From positions 1-64,000 of the forward strand of contig JAISZG010000034.1 in the NCBI GenBank assembly GCA_031269355.1: a stretch of DNA of 64,000 nt. The letters are read 5' to 3'. The translations under genes were made by a program, and so were the position numbers. Positions 16,884-25,797 of the stretch are shown piece after piece (within the stretch, counting starts at the first letter, position 1; each line of letters starts with the position of its first letter). This DNA is from Oscillospiraceae bacterium. Its GTDB lineage: Bacteria > Bacillota > Clostridia > Christensenellales > Aristaeellaceae. The notes under the pieces were generated by a model, which made no database searches, was not told where the DNA came from, and saw nothing but the letters and a program-made list of their open reading frames with translations.

Positions 16884-18137
16884 CTAATTATAATCGATAT
16901 CCATTCTCCAATTTGTACGGTTGATCGCGTCCAGCTCAAACTGTTGTATATCGCCGTACCGCAGCTGCGCCTCGAAGTGATCGCTGCCTGTTGCGTGAAC
17001 AGCAGGCATGCTTATGACAACGCCATCCGGTTTGAGAAAATAAACAATGTTGGCAGCATCCTCCTCGGTGTAATAGGGGCGCAATCTTTTATAATCTTCT
17101 GATTGATATGCGAGCATATCAGTAAAACTTGGCGCGTAATCGGATGTAACGGGGTATGTTGGATAATAAGCTTTATTAAATAAAACGTTCATAAAAGCAT
17201 CATTGATTGTATACAAATCGGTTAGTTTAATTATATTCAACGAATCCAAGCCGATGTTGTATGAAATCAAATCTGTGAAAGGGTGTATACTGTTTTCTAT
17301 ATTACTTGTTCCCCAAAATACAACACTGACAACTTCGTCGTTTTGCAGCGTAACTTCGGATTTATAGTCGAGGGTCAACCCGAACGTTATAGGGATTTCA
17401 TTATTATCATCGCTGTAGTATTCGGAGTCGTATTGCGCGAAATCATATACTCTGCCGTAAATATACCTGTTTACCGATACAAGGCTTTCATCGATAAACT
17501 GCGGGTACTGTATTTTTATTGAGCTTTGGCTATTTGGGGCTTCTGTGTAATACAGCATCACATAATCTTGAGACGTGTCCGACAATGCATAATCTCCGAT
17601 CAGGAGATTTTCAGCCGGCATGTACCCGTACAAATCGCCGTGTTGATCGCCGACTTTGATATAGTACCAGTGTTCTCTGGTTTCTCCAAGAATAGTGACC
17701 GCCGCGCCGCCGGGTATCCGTTCGGCGGCAACAAATCTGCCGGATCGATCTTGGAACAGAGGAAGCCAGCCGCTTGACTGTCCGTCCGTCTGTTCTCTCC
17801 AATTCCTGTTATTCACAATTGCCGTCGGTTGCCTGGACGCGATGCTGTTGGGGTTTGTACCATGGTATAAAAACTCCGATTTCATCCAACCGCTTTCGCT
17901 GCCTATAGTCACCATCGTCCATTCCGCGCTTGGGTCGGAGTCGCATATTACGTTCGTTCCAGAGAAGTACAGCCCGCGCGAATTAGACGACGCGGATGGC
18001 GACTCCCTAAGATGAACCTTGCCGGCAGAGCGCCCGTCGATCACTGCGGTGCCATAATACGCCGCATGCGCGGGCGCGGCATCAACGCATATCATTATTA
18101 CGAACAATAATAGTAATGCAATCTTTAGCGATTTCAC
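16884..18137 (-). CDS. Secreted protein with SH3-like domains and a DUF3298/RsiV-like C-terminal domain
   Basis: A 417-residue protein with a signal peptide (ending near PAHAAYYG), then two bacterial SH3-like domains: one at about 35-90 (KVHLRESPSASSNSRG and a GWMKSEFL end) and one at about 118-185 (GRFVAAERIPGGAAVTILG, YGYMPAENLL). The C-terminal half (about 205-410) looks like the DUF4163/DUF3298 pair found in RsiV and PdaC (KLTDLYTINDAFMNVLF is the DUF3298 start). SH3-like domains often bind cell wall, so a wall-associated role is likely. It is transcribed against its neighbours and lies between the two MITE-like elements. Confidence 0.75.
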   Translation of the reverse strand: MKSLKIALLLLFVIMICVDAAPAHAAYYGTAVIDGRSAGKVHLRESPSASSNSRGLYFSGTNVICDSDPSAEWTMVTIGSESGWMKSEFLYHGTNPNSIASRQPTAIVNNRNWREQTDGQSSGWLPLFQDRSGRFVAAERIPGGAAVTILGETREHWYYIKVGDQHGDLYGYMPAENLLIGDYALSDTSQDYVMLYYTEAPNSQSSIKIQYPQFIDESLVSVNRYIYGRVYDFAQYDSEYYSDDNNEIPITFGLTLDYKSEVTLQNDEVVSVVFWGTSNIENSIHPFTDLISYNIGLDSLNIIKLTDLYTINDAFMNVLFNKAYYPTYPVTSDYAPSFTDMLAYQSEDYKRLRPYYTEEDAANIVYFLKPDGVVISMPAVHATGSDHFEAQLRYGDIQQFELDAINRTNWRMDIDYN

Positions 18138-18158
18138 CGACCAATACCTCCTCGCAAT

Positions 18159-18386
18159 TCAATCGCTATGAAATTCATACCAGACATAAGGCGAATCGTT
18201 ATTAATCAACCCATATTCAGCGCAGTAATCGGGCGTATTCTTACTGTGCGCAGAAAATATATATGAATAGCCGACACCGCAGTTTCCGCCGCTTCTGATT
18301 TCAAATTTTACTATAACGCGGATAATGCTATTCAATATATAGACGCGCATGAATGCGGATTTGTTGATGGCTTTAAAAATATTCAT
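18159..18386 (-). pseudogene. Small reading frame, probable remnant cut by a MITE
   Basis: A 75-codon frame, MNIFKAINKSAFMRVYILNS onward, ending CAEYGLINNDSPYVWYEFHSD. Its 5' end coincides with the edge of MITE copy 2 and it has no ribosome binding site, so it may be the tail of a truncated gene. No family recognised. Confidence 0.3.
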
Positions 18387-18387
18387 G

Positions 18388-18578
18388 GGGTGTTCGAAGA
18401 ACCTCTCGGGCTAAATGCACTGTCTTTTATTCACTGCGGCGGCGCGTAAACCCGCCTTCATCCGATACAGGCGGCGGGTTACGCGCAGTCGACATAGCGG
18501 AGCTTCGCCTCACTTATGGCGCATTGCGCCTCATCAAAATCCAGCACATTCAGCCTCGAGATATTTTTCGAACACGCC
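18388..18578 (-). mobile_element. MITE-like element, copy 2 (inverted)
   Basis: A 191-bp element in opposite orientation to copy 1. Its terminal inverted repeats, GGTGTTCGAAGAACCTCTCG at one end and the complement of GTGTTCGAAAAATATCTCGA at the other, match over about 35 bases, continuing into GGCTNAATGNNCTG. The central ACCCGCCTTCATCCGATACA is shared with copy 1. No coding capacity. The pair brackets about 1.9 kb containing the SH3-domain gene. Confidence 0.65.
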
Positions 18579-18677
18579 ATAGTTAGCCGCTCTATATCGT
18601 AGTAATCTGCCGCAGCTGGCAAGTATAGCGCTGCGAATATAGGTACCAGGCGGCGTGTCATACCATGCGAATGAGAT

Positions 18678-18708
18678 TTGACAGACCCTATCAAAGTGAT
18701 ATTATAAA
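18678..18708 (+). promoter_or_regulatory. Promoter of the GNAT gene
   Basis: TTGACA at 18678-18683 with TATTAT at 18700-18705 (16-base spacer), or TATAAA three bases later with a 19-base spacer. It is about 80 bases before the GNAT start. Confidence 0.5.
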
Positions 18709-18786
18709 GGCAATCGCGATGGCGCAGGCTCTTATGGAGTAGAACAAGAAATACGCAGAGCATCATAAGGATTATCAGGAGTTGCG

Positions 18787-19269
18787 ATGAAAAACGATTA
18801 TTCATTCGCCCTCGCCCAAATGGCCGATGTATCGGAAGTAATCGAGCTGTACCACAGTCTGATAGGTACGCCAGGCTGCGCATGGAATCTGGACTATCCG
18901 GATATGGAAACCGTAGAATCGGATATAGAAAGCGGATCGCTATATATATTGAAATATTATGATAAAATCATAGCTGCGGCAGCGTTGGGAATAAGCGACG
19001 AGTTGGAGAAAATAAATTGGTCTATAAAAAATCCGTGCGACCTCGCGCGGTTTGGAGTTCAGGCATCGATGCAGAATCGTGGAATTGGAACTCTCCTTCT
19101 GAAGAATGTTATGAACGCAGCAAAAGAACGAGGATTTGATGGGATCCGGATGCTTGTGAGCAAGAAAAATCTTTCCGCGTTAGCCTTATATAACAAAAAT
19201 GGATTTATAAAATGCGGTGAGATAGTTATGTATGGAATAGATTTTTATTGTTATAAAATCGCACTATGA
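18787..19269 (+). CDS. GNAT-family N-acetyltransferase
   Basis: A 160-residue acetyltransferase of the GNAT fold. The acetyl-CoA loop is seen in QASMQNRGIGTLLLKNVM (about residues 96-113), followed by SALALYNKNGFIKCGE, the usual end of the domain. The substrate cannot be told from sequence; related stand-alone GNATs acetylate small amines or protein N termini. AGGAG lies six bases before the ATG. It follows MITE copy 2 and appears to be transcribed alone. Confidence 0.85.
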   Translation: MKNDYSFALAQMADVSEVIELYHSLIGTPGCAWNLDYPDMETVESDIESGSLYILKYYDKIIAAAALGISDELEKINWSIKNPCDLARFGVQASMQNRGIGTLLLKNVMNAAKERGFDGIRMLVSKKNLSALALYNKNGFIKCGEIVMYGIDFYCYKIAL

Positions 19270-19417
19270 CCGATATTTGGGGCAATCAAATTCTGGCCGA
19301 TTTCTCATCGTGTCCTAATCCAACACTGCGCGTTCTCTCAAGCTTTAGCGATCGATTCGACATATAATAATCGTGTCAAGAGAAAACAACCGCTATGCGC
19401 GGCTGAGGAGGATCACG

Positions 19418-19864
19418 ATGAAAGATATGTTTGAGAAGATCGAATATCTGCGCGCCAACGCGAACGTCGGATATGAGGAAGCGGAAACATTGCTGGAGCG
19501 TTTTGACGGAGATCCACTTCGTGTGATGATCGAGTTGGAACGAATGAACCGAGTGTACGGCTCTGCAGAGCGCGGCGGGCATCCGTGGGAGAATATGTTC
19601 ACGCGCGGCAAGGAGCATGCTGAGAGGTGCTATCATAAGCATCTTCATGATCCGGACAATTGGGTTCGCAAGGCGCTTCGCGCGAAGGTGCGGATTAATC
19701 GAAACGGCGAGAAACTGTGCGATCTGCCGGTAGCGGCGGCAGGCGCGGTCGCCGTGTTCGCTCCGTATGCGGCGATCGCAGGCGCGGTCGGGGGATTCTT
19801 GATGGGGTGTAGAATCGAGTATCCGCGCAATGATGGCGGCAGGCAAGAAGATACTGTTCAATGA
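19418..19864 (+). CDS. UBA-like / DUF4342-like small protein
   Basis: A 148-residue protein. The N terminus (about 1-45) reads as a UBA-like three-helix bundle, IEYLRANANVGYEEAETLLE followed by FDGDPLRVMIEL, as in EF-Ts. The C-terminal part carries basic residues and a hydrophobic stretch at about 108-133 like the short membrane-interacting segment of DUF4342. The function of this family is unknown. GGAGGA immediately precedes the ATG at 19418; the longer upstream frame lacks a binding site. Confidence 0.65.
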   Translation: MKDMFEKIEYLRANANVGYEEAETLLERFDGDPLRVMIELERMNRVYGSAERGGHPWENMFTRGKEHAERCYHKHLHDPDNWVRKALRAKVRINRNGEKLCDLPVAAAGAVAVFAPYAAIAGAVGGFLMGCRIEYPRNDGGRQEDTVQ

Positions 19865-20267
19865 TGAAAGTATAGCGGGAGCGGCTGAAAATGCTGTATC
19901 CCGCTATTAGCACAGCTGTTTCATTTCGCGCGGAACATCTGCAGCAGTGATCGCCTCTTATATTTATATGATAAGAATATTTAATCCAGTTTAATTTTTT
20001 CGCCAACAAAAATCGGACACATAAGAAACGTTTACAACTTCTTCACACTATAGCAAAATTGCCGCATTATACTGTGAATGTCGGCGGGGATGGAGCGCAT
20101 CGTTTCGCTCCCTTGAGAAGAAAACGGCGGTTCTCCTTCCGACCGCCCTTCGGGATTGGATGAATGCGAACGAGTATGCGACGGCGCGTCCTATCCTTAT
20201 CAGGGCGGCGGGGCGTAAAGTCCCGCTCCAAAGATTGGCAAACGATATGCGGATGGAGGATTTGATT
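19865..20267. other. Intergenic region before htrA
   Basis: About 400 bases without a supported gene. A TTTACA at 20031-20036 and a TATACT at 20068-20073 are present but not correctly spaced. GC-rich short inverted repeats at 20090-20160 and 20205-20230 may be degraded members of the repeat families seen elsewhere. The htrA start is set by GGAGG at 20256-20260. Confidence 0.4.
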
Positions 20268-21440
20268 ATGAAAAGCAGCAAACGATTTGGGTGGCTGGCG
20301 GTATGCTTGGCGATAGCGATGGTCGCGGCGGGATTCGGTGCGTATACATGGCAGGCGGCGCGCGCGGAGACCGTGCAGCAAGCCGCAGCGGAACAGGTTA
20401 CGTTCGCCGAGGTGGTAAGCCCGTTTCAGCAGGTGTATAAGCAGGTAAGCCAGTCGGTGGTGAGCGTAAACGTAGTAGTGCAGACTCAGTTCAACCGCGG
20501 ACGAATCGCGACGACGGCGACGTCGCAGCTTGCCGGCTCCGGCGTCGTTATCAAAGTGGACGCGGGCACGTCGTATATTTTGACGAACAACCATGTTGTA
20601 TCCGGCGGGCAGTCGTATTCGATCACTGCTGGAGACGAGGAGTACGACGCGACGTTGGTCGCGGCGGATTCTCAAACAGACGTGGCCGTTCTGAAAGTTA
20701 ACGATGCGGCGTTCAGCGTGCCGGCGGTTCCGATCGGCGATTCCGATTCCCTGGAAGTGGGGGAGTGGTGCATGGTAATCGGTACGCCCCTTGACGCTAG
20801 CTTCGCGAACACGCTGACGGTCGGCGTAATCAGCGGACTCAACCGCGAGGTTACGACTCGTTCCGGCAGAACCGTTCAAACAAATACGATGATCCAAACT
20901 GACGCGGCGATCAATTCCGGCAACAGCGGCGGCGCGTTGTTTAACACAAAGGGCGAGCTGATTGGCATACCATCTATGAAGATGTCGACGAGCGGCGTAT
21001 ATGGGATTGCGTCGATAGAGGGTATAGGCATGGCGATTCCGATCAACACGGCGATGCAGGTAGTACCCGATTTGATTGAGTATCAGCAGGTAATGCGTCC
21101 GCGCATAGGAGTTTCCATAGGTTCGACTGACAGCGACACGGACGAACCGACGGAGACCCAGCTTCCCGCAGGAATATTCGTATACAGCGTCGAGGAAGGG
21201 TCGCCTGCCGAGCGCGCGGGAATTAAACCCTATGATATAATTATCGAAGCGGATGGGGAAAGAGTGCGCACCACGGCTGATCTAAGCGCTAAGGTTCAGT
21301 CTCACACTCCGGGCGAAACCGTTGAGATTAAGGTGTACCGCATACCCGACCTGGCGCGAAGCCGGGGAACCACCTATGAAACCGGCGAATATCTCACCTT
21401 CGACGTATCGGTTGAAATACTGGACGCGCCAAAGCAGTAA
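20268..21440 (+). CDS. htrA: HtrA/DegP-type serine protease
   Basis: A 390-residue membrane-anchored or secreted quality-control protease. A single hydrophobic N-terminal segment (about 7-27) precedes a trypsin-like domain with the triad His109 (NNHVVSGG), Asp138 (TDVAVLKV) and Ser220 (NSGNSGGALF), and one PDZ domain (about 300-385; GSPAERAGIKPYDIIIEADG). This is the common Firmicute form with one PDZ domain, acting outside the membrane on misfolded proteins. The ATG at 20268 follows GGAGG; the leader GGAGGATTTGATTATG is identical to that of the TIGR04086 gene. A hairpin terminator follows. Confidence 0.95.
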   Translation: MKSSKRFGWLAVCLAIAMVAAGFGAYTWQAARAETVQQAAAEQVTFAEVVSPFQQVYKQVSQSVVSVNVVVQTQFNRGRIATTATSQLAGSGVVIKVDAGTSYILTNNHVVSGGQSYSITAGDEEYDATLVAADSQTDVAVLKVNDAAFSVPAVPIGDSDSLEVGEWCMVIGTPLDASFANTLTVGVISGLNREVTTRSGRTVQTNTMIQTDAAINSGNSGGALFNTKGELIGIPSMKMSTSGVYGIASIEGIGMAIPINTAMQVVPDLIEYQQVMRPRIGVSIGSTDSDTDEPTETQLPAGIFVYSVEEGSPAERAGIKPYDIIIEADGERVRTTADLSAKVQSHTPGETVEIKVYRIPDLARSRGTTYETGEYLTFDVSVEILDAPKQ

Positions 21441-21509
21441 AGAAAGCGACAGTGATAAACCCGGAGTGCGGTTATTTGCGCAGAGATATTTGAGTAAACA
21501 AATCTAGAA

Positions 21510-21541
21510 ATATAACGTCCTCCATTGGAGGGCGTTATATT
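21510..21541 (+). terminator. Terminator-like hairpin after htrA
   Basis: ATATAACGTCCTCC pairs with GGAGGGCGTTATAT (one wobble pair) around a three-base loop, 70 bases after the htrA stop. No U-rich tail, so efficiency is uncertain. From here to 21817 the sequence is AT-rich with no gene seen. Confidence 0.6.
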
Positions 21542-21817
21542 ATATCAAAATAAGATTATATAATTAATTCACGCACATATCGATTGTATGATAAGTTCCG
21601 GCAAATCCGTCGTTAGGCGTAGTCCCATATGATCATTTGAGGCTTAATATTAAATCGTTTTCCTCCGCAATTGCAATATAACAATAAAAACATAATCATG
21701 ATAAATCTAAAACATCATGGTTGAGCTGCCGCAATATTCAGATGCGCGCTCTTTTTGGTGATGAGGTTATGTTGTCTATGCTTCTATATAAGAGTAAATG
21801 ATTTCGCCCTGCCGAAC

Positions 21818-21847
21818 TTGACCCGCGGCAAAAGATTGGTGTATGAT
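21818..21847 (+). promoter_or_regulatory. Promoter of dnaE
   Basis: TTGACC at 21818-21823 and TATGAT at 21842-21847 with an 18-base spacer, about 90 bases before the dnaE start. Confidence 0.6.
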
Positions 21848-21939
21848 GCGCCTATACCGCCGCGTATTTCCGCATAATATGCGGATTCATATTCCCATCG
21901 GACATGGCTTGCGTCCGCCATTTTTACCGGAGGTTATTG

Positions 21940-24900
21940 ATGCCCGATTTCGCGCACCTGCATGTTCATACCGAGTTCTCGCTGCTGGATGGCGCATGCC
22001 GCGTCGAAAAGCTGCTCGATCGCGTAAAGGCGCTTGGCATGACCGCCTGCGCTATCACGGATCACGGCGTGATGTACGGCGTAATCGATTTCTACCAAGC
22101 GGCGATAGCGCGCGGCATACATCCCGTAATCGGCTGCGAAGCGTACGTCTGCCGCGATCGGTTCGATAAATCACCCGCCGCTCGCGAAATGCATCACCTT
22201 GTTCTGCTCTGCGAGAATGAAACCGGCTATCGAAACTTAATACGCATGTCGTCGGACAGCTTTACCGAAGGCTTCTATTACAGGCCGCGCATAGATTACG
22301 GATTGCTCGAAGCGCATCACGAAGGATTAATCGCGCTCTCCGCCTGCCTGTCGGGCGAAATCCCTTCGCTGCTGCTGAACAGGCAGTGGGAAGCCGCGCT
22401 CGCCTCGGCGCGGCGGTTATCTAATTTATTCGGTGAAAATAATTTTTATATAGAAATACAGGATCACAATATTCCCGATCAGCGCACCATATTACCGCAG
22501 CTGGTACGCCTCGCCCGCGAGCTTAATCTCCCGCTTGCCGCTACGAACGACGCGCACTTTTTAACCCGCGAGGACGCCGAAGCGCAGGATGTGCTGCTGT
22601 GCATACAGACCGGCAAAACCGTGCAGGATACCGATCGCATGCGCATGGCGTCCGATCAGCTGTATATAAAATCACCTGAAGAGATGGCGGCCATTTTTCC
22701 GCAATGGCCGGAAGCGCTCTCGAACACCCAGCGCATCGCCGATAGATGCCGCCTGTCGTTCGACTTCCACGCCATCCACCTCCCCCGTTTTCCAATAGAC
22801 GAGCGCTCCGCCCCCAGTCTCCCCGAACAAAGCGATGCCGCGCCCCCCGACTGCCCGTCGGATGGTGAAGCTGCGTTCGCCATGCTCCGCCGTCAATGCG
22901 AACTCGGCTTTGCGCAGCGATACGCTCCGGACGACGCCGCCGCGCGCGAACGTTTGGAATATGAGCTATCAATGATTCTCCGCATGGGTTATGTGGATTA
23001 TTTTTTGATTGTGTGGGATTATGTCCGGTTCGCGAAGGAAAACGGCATACTGGTAGGTCCCGGGCGTGGGAGCGGCGCGGCGTCGATAGCCGCGTACTGC
23101 CTTGATATCACGGGGCTTGATCCTCTTAAATATAATCTGCTGTTCGAAAGATTCCTGAATCCCGAGCGCGTATCGATGCCGGACTTCGATATAGATTTCT
23201 GCTACGAGCGTCGGCAGGAAGTTATTGATTATGTTATATCCAAATATGGAGCGGATCATGTCGCGCAGATAATCACATTTGGCACGATGGCCGCGCGAGC
23301 CGCGCTGCGGGACGTCGGCCGCGCGCTGGGGTACCCATACGCGCAGGTGGACGCGGTGGTCAAGATGGTGCCATTCGCGCTTGATATGACGCTGGACAAG
23401 GCGCTGGAGCTTAGCCCCGATCTGAAGCGCGCGTCGGAAGAGGACGAGCAGGTGGGCAAGCTGATCCGCATAGCGAAGGCGCTGGAGGGTATGCCGCGCC
23501 ACGCGTCCACGCACGCGGCGGGAGTGCTCGTCACTAAAAATCCCGTATATGATTACGTGCCGCTTCAAACGAACGACGCGGTAGTCACTACCCAGTATCC
23601 TATGGGCACGCTAGAAAAGCTCGGCCTGCTGAAAATGGATTTCCTAGGCCTGCGCACGCTTACCACACTGCGCGACACGCTGGATATTCTTCGGGAGCTG
23701 GGCGTAAACCTAACCCTCGACGATATTCCGATGGACGACGCGGAAGTATATAAAATGATAGGGCGCGGCGATACGGACGGGGTGTTCCAGCTTGAAAGCG
23801 ACGGAATGCGCGCGTTTCTTATAAATTTACAGCCCGGCTGTTTTGAGGACATAATCGCGGCGGTATCGCTGTACCGCCCCGGGCCTATGGACAGCATACC
23901 GCGGTATATCGAGGGCAAGCGCAACCCCGGCGGCATACGGTATCTCCACCCGATATTGGAGCCGATTCTCTCCGTTACATACGGCTGCATGGTATATCAG
24001 GAGCAGATAATGCAGATCGTGCGCGACGTGGCGGGATACTCGCTAGGGCGCAGCGACCTGATGCGCCGCGCGATGGCTAAAAAGAAAAAGGATGTGATGG
24101 CGCAGGAGCGCGAGTACTTTATCCACGGATTAACTCAGGACGGAAGCGTGACCGTCCCGGGCGCGGTGCGCAGGGGAGTGCCCGAGCGCGTCGCCGAACA
24201 GATGTTCGAGGAGATGAGCGCGTTCGCGTCATACGCGTTTAACAAGCCGCACGCCGCCGCGTACGCAGTGATATCGGTGCAGACCGCGTATCTGAAGCGG
24301 TATCACCCCGCCGCGTTTATGGCGGCGCTGATGAACAACGCGGGCGGCGCGACCGATAAAATCGCGCAGTATATCCAATATTGCCGCAAGCACGGCATAC
24401 GGGTGCTGCCGCCGGACGTAAATCGAAGCCGCCTAAAATTTTCAGTGGATAAAGACGAGCGAGGCGAGATGAGCATCCGTTTCGGGCTTGGCGCCATTAA
24501 AAGCGTGGGCGCCGCCGCCGTCGAAGCTATCGTCAAAGAGCGGGAAAAATCGGGAAAGTTCGACGATATTTACGCGTTCACGAATCGAGTTGAGTCGGAT
24601 TCTCTGAACAAGCGCATGCTCGAAAGCCTGATCCGCGCCGGAGCGTTCGATAACCTGACCGGCTCGCGCGCGCAGAAGCTCGCGGTATACGAGCGCGCGA
24701 TGGATTCCGCCGACCGGCTGCGCAAGCAAACCGCGCGCGGGCAGATATCGCTGTTCGGCGGCATGCTGAACGACGCGCCCGAACCGCTCCCCAAGCTGCC
24801 GCCGCCGAGACGCGAGGATATACTCGCGATGGAAAAGGAAGTTACAGGAATATATATATCGGGCCATCCTCTCGACGTTTACAGCGACGCGCTCGACCGC

Positions 24901-25650
24901 TTCGATTGTTCATCTCTATACCTGCGTCAGCTGTCGGAGCGGCAGGACGGCGGGTTGGCGCTCGACGGAATCACCGTCACGCTGGGCGGAATGATCACGC
25001 AGGTGCGCACCAAGGTGACGAAAAACAACGCGCTGATGGCGTTCGTCACGCTGGAGGATCTTACGGGAGAGGTTGAATGCCTGATTTTCCCCAAGATATA
25101 CGAGCGCCTGCGTACGGTCGTTTTACCCGATACAGCCCTTGCCGTGACGGGCAGGCTTTCGATACGCGAGGAAGAATCCCCAAAGCTGATCGTATCCGCC
25201 GCTGTCGCGCTGGCGGACGCGGCGCGCGACCGCGCCTTACCCGAGCGCGCCGGAAGCGGTTCCTCCGCCCAGCATGGCGCAACGATCAAGTTATACGGGG
25301 GCTCCGCCTCCGACGCCCCCGAACGAGAGCGTGGCTTTTTGCCCTCGCCCCGTACCCGCAGTACAAATATACCCGAATCAGCGGAACCCGACGCCCAAAT
25401 ATCCCGCGCGCCGCAGCAGCTTCATCTGCGGCTGGCGGATTCCTCCCAGCTGATCGACGTGCTCGCCGCGATCGATCGGCGCCCCGGTCGGATAAATGTT
25501 TGCTTCCATTTACAGAAGGAACGCCGCGTGCAAATCAACGCCGCGACATGCGACGGTTCCGGCGAGCTGGTTTATGAGCTGGCAAAGCTAATCGGTGAGG
25601 AAAATATAAAATTCAAATTGGTAAATATACGCTCGGGGCAGGAATTATAG
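21940..25650 (+). CDS. dnaE: DNA polymerase III alpha subunit (DnaE) with two in-frame palindromic repeats
   Basis: The 1236-residue replicative polymerase subunit has an N-terminal PHP domain (HLHVHTEFSLLDGACR, ITDHGVMYG), the polymerase core with the catalytic MPDFDIDFCYERR near residue 413, GRGSGAASIAAYCLDI and HASTHAAGVLV, then tandem HhH and an OB fold (about 1010-1090). Two segments do not belong to the fold: residues about 288-307 and 1118-1141, each encoded by a copy of the dispersed palindromic repeat. The first lies before the polymerase core, the second between the OB fold and the C-terminal domain. The reading frame stays open, so the gene is probably functional. GGAGG precedes the ATG at 21940. 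Confidence 0.95.
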   Translation: MPDFAHLHVHTEFSLLDGACRVEKLLDRVKALGMTACAITDHGVMYGVIDFYQAAIARGIHPVIGCEAYVCRDRFDKSPAAREMHHLVLLCENETGYRNLIRMSSDSFTEGFYYRPRIDYGLLEAHHEGLIALSACLSGEIPSLLLNRQWEAALASARRLSNLFGENNFYIEIQDHNIPDQRTILPQLVRLARELNLPLAATNDAHFLTREDAEAQDVLLCIQTGKTVQDTDRMRMASDQLYIKSPEEMAAIFPQWPEALSNTQRIADRCRLSFDFHAIHLPRFPIDERSAPSLPEQSDAAPPDCPSDGEAAFAMLRRQCELGFAQRYAPDDAAARERLEYELSMILRMGYVDYFLIVWDYVRFAKENGILVGPGRGSGAASIAAYCLDITGLDPLKYNLLFERFLNPERVSMPDFDIDFCYERRQEVIDYVISKYGADHVAQIITFGTMAARAALRDVGRALGYPYAQVDAVVKMVPFALDMTLDKALELSPDLKRASEEDEQVGKLIRIAKALEGMPRHASTHAAGVLVTKNPVYDYVPLQTNDAVVTTQYPMGTLEKLGLLKMDFLGLRTLTTLRDTLDILRELGVNLTLDDIPMDDAEVYKMIGRGDTDGVFQLESDGMRAFLINLQPGCFEDIIAAVSLYRPGPMDSIPRYIEGKRNPGGIRYLHPILEPILSVTYGCMVYQEQIMQIVRDVAGYSLGRSDLMRRAMAKKKKDVMAQEREYFIHGLTQDGSVTVPGAVRRGVPERVAEQMFEEMSAFASYAFNKPHAAAYAVISVQTAYLKRYHPAAFMAALMNNAGGATDKIAQYIQYCRKHGIRVLPPDVNRSRLKFSVDKDERGEMSIRFGLGAIKSVGAAAVEAIVKEREKSGKFDDIYAFTNRVESDSLNKRMLESLIRAGAFDNLTGSRAQKLAVYERAMDSADRLRKQTARGQISLFGGMLNDAPEPLPKLPPPRREDILAMEKEVTGIYISGHPLDVYSDALDRFDCSSLYLRQLSERQDGGLALDGITVTLGGMITQVRTKVTKNNALMAFVTLEDLTGEVECLIFPKIYERLRTVVLPDTALAVTGRLSIREEESPKLIVSAAVALADAARDRALPERAGSGSSAQHGATIKLYGGSASDAPERERGFLPSPRTRSTNIPESAEPDAQISRAPQQLHLRLADSSQLIDVLAAIDRRPGRINVCFHLQKERRVQINAATCDGSGELVYELAKLIGEENIKFKLVNIRSGQEL
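22801..22860 (+). repeat. Dispersed palindromic repeat inside dnaE (forward, first)
   Basis: GCTCCGCCCCC, then CCCCGAACAAAGCG, then CCGCGCCCCCCGACTGCCCG, a diverged forward copy. It is translated as RSAPSLPEQSDAAPPDCPS, a proline- and serine-rich stretch. The frame relative to the element matches the second dnaE copy. Confidence 0.65.
25291..25360 (+). repeat. Dispersed palindromic repeat inside dnaE (forward, second)
   Basis: Well preserved: TATACGGGGGCTCCGCCTCC, then GACGCCCCCGAACGAGAGCG, then a CCCCGTACCCGC end. It is translated in frame beginning LYGGSASDAPERERG. It sits in a linker of DnaE, which would tolerate extra residues. Confidence 0.8.
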
Positions 25651-25675
25651 GACAACCGTCGAATTACATTAAACT

Positions 25676-25702
25676 GGGAGAGGATGCGATTCTCCCTGTT
25701 TA
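25676..25702 (+). terminator. Weak terminator after dnaE
   Basis: GGGAGA and TCTCCC form a six-pair stem followed by TGTTTAT, 26 bases after the dnaE stop. Confidence 0.45.
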
Positions 25703-25710
25703 TGTATTTC

Positions 25711-25776
25711 TAAATAGGCGGGGTTCCACCCCCGACGACCCGAACAAAGCGGAGCTGCGCCCCGCACCCGCTTGAC
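25711..25776 (+). repeat. Dispersed palindromic repeat upstream of pckA (forward)
   Basis: Intergenic and well preserved: TAAATAGGCGGGGTTCCACC, CCCGAACAAAGCGGAGCTGC and GCCCCGCACCCGCTTGA. The AAATAG/CTATTT-type boundary is shared with the copy at 56394 and helps define the ends of the element. It ends about 20 bases before the pckA ribosome binding site. Confidence 0.8.
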
Positions 25777-25797
25777 CATCCAAAAGGAGGATTCAAT

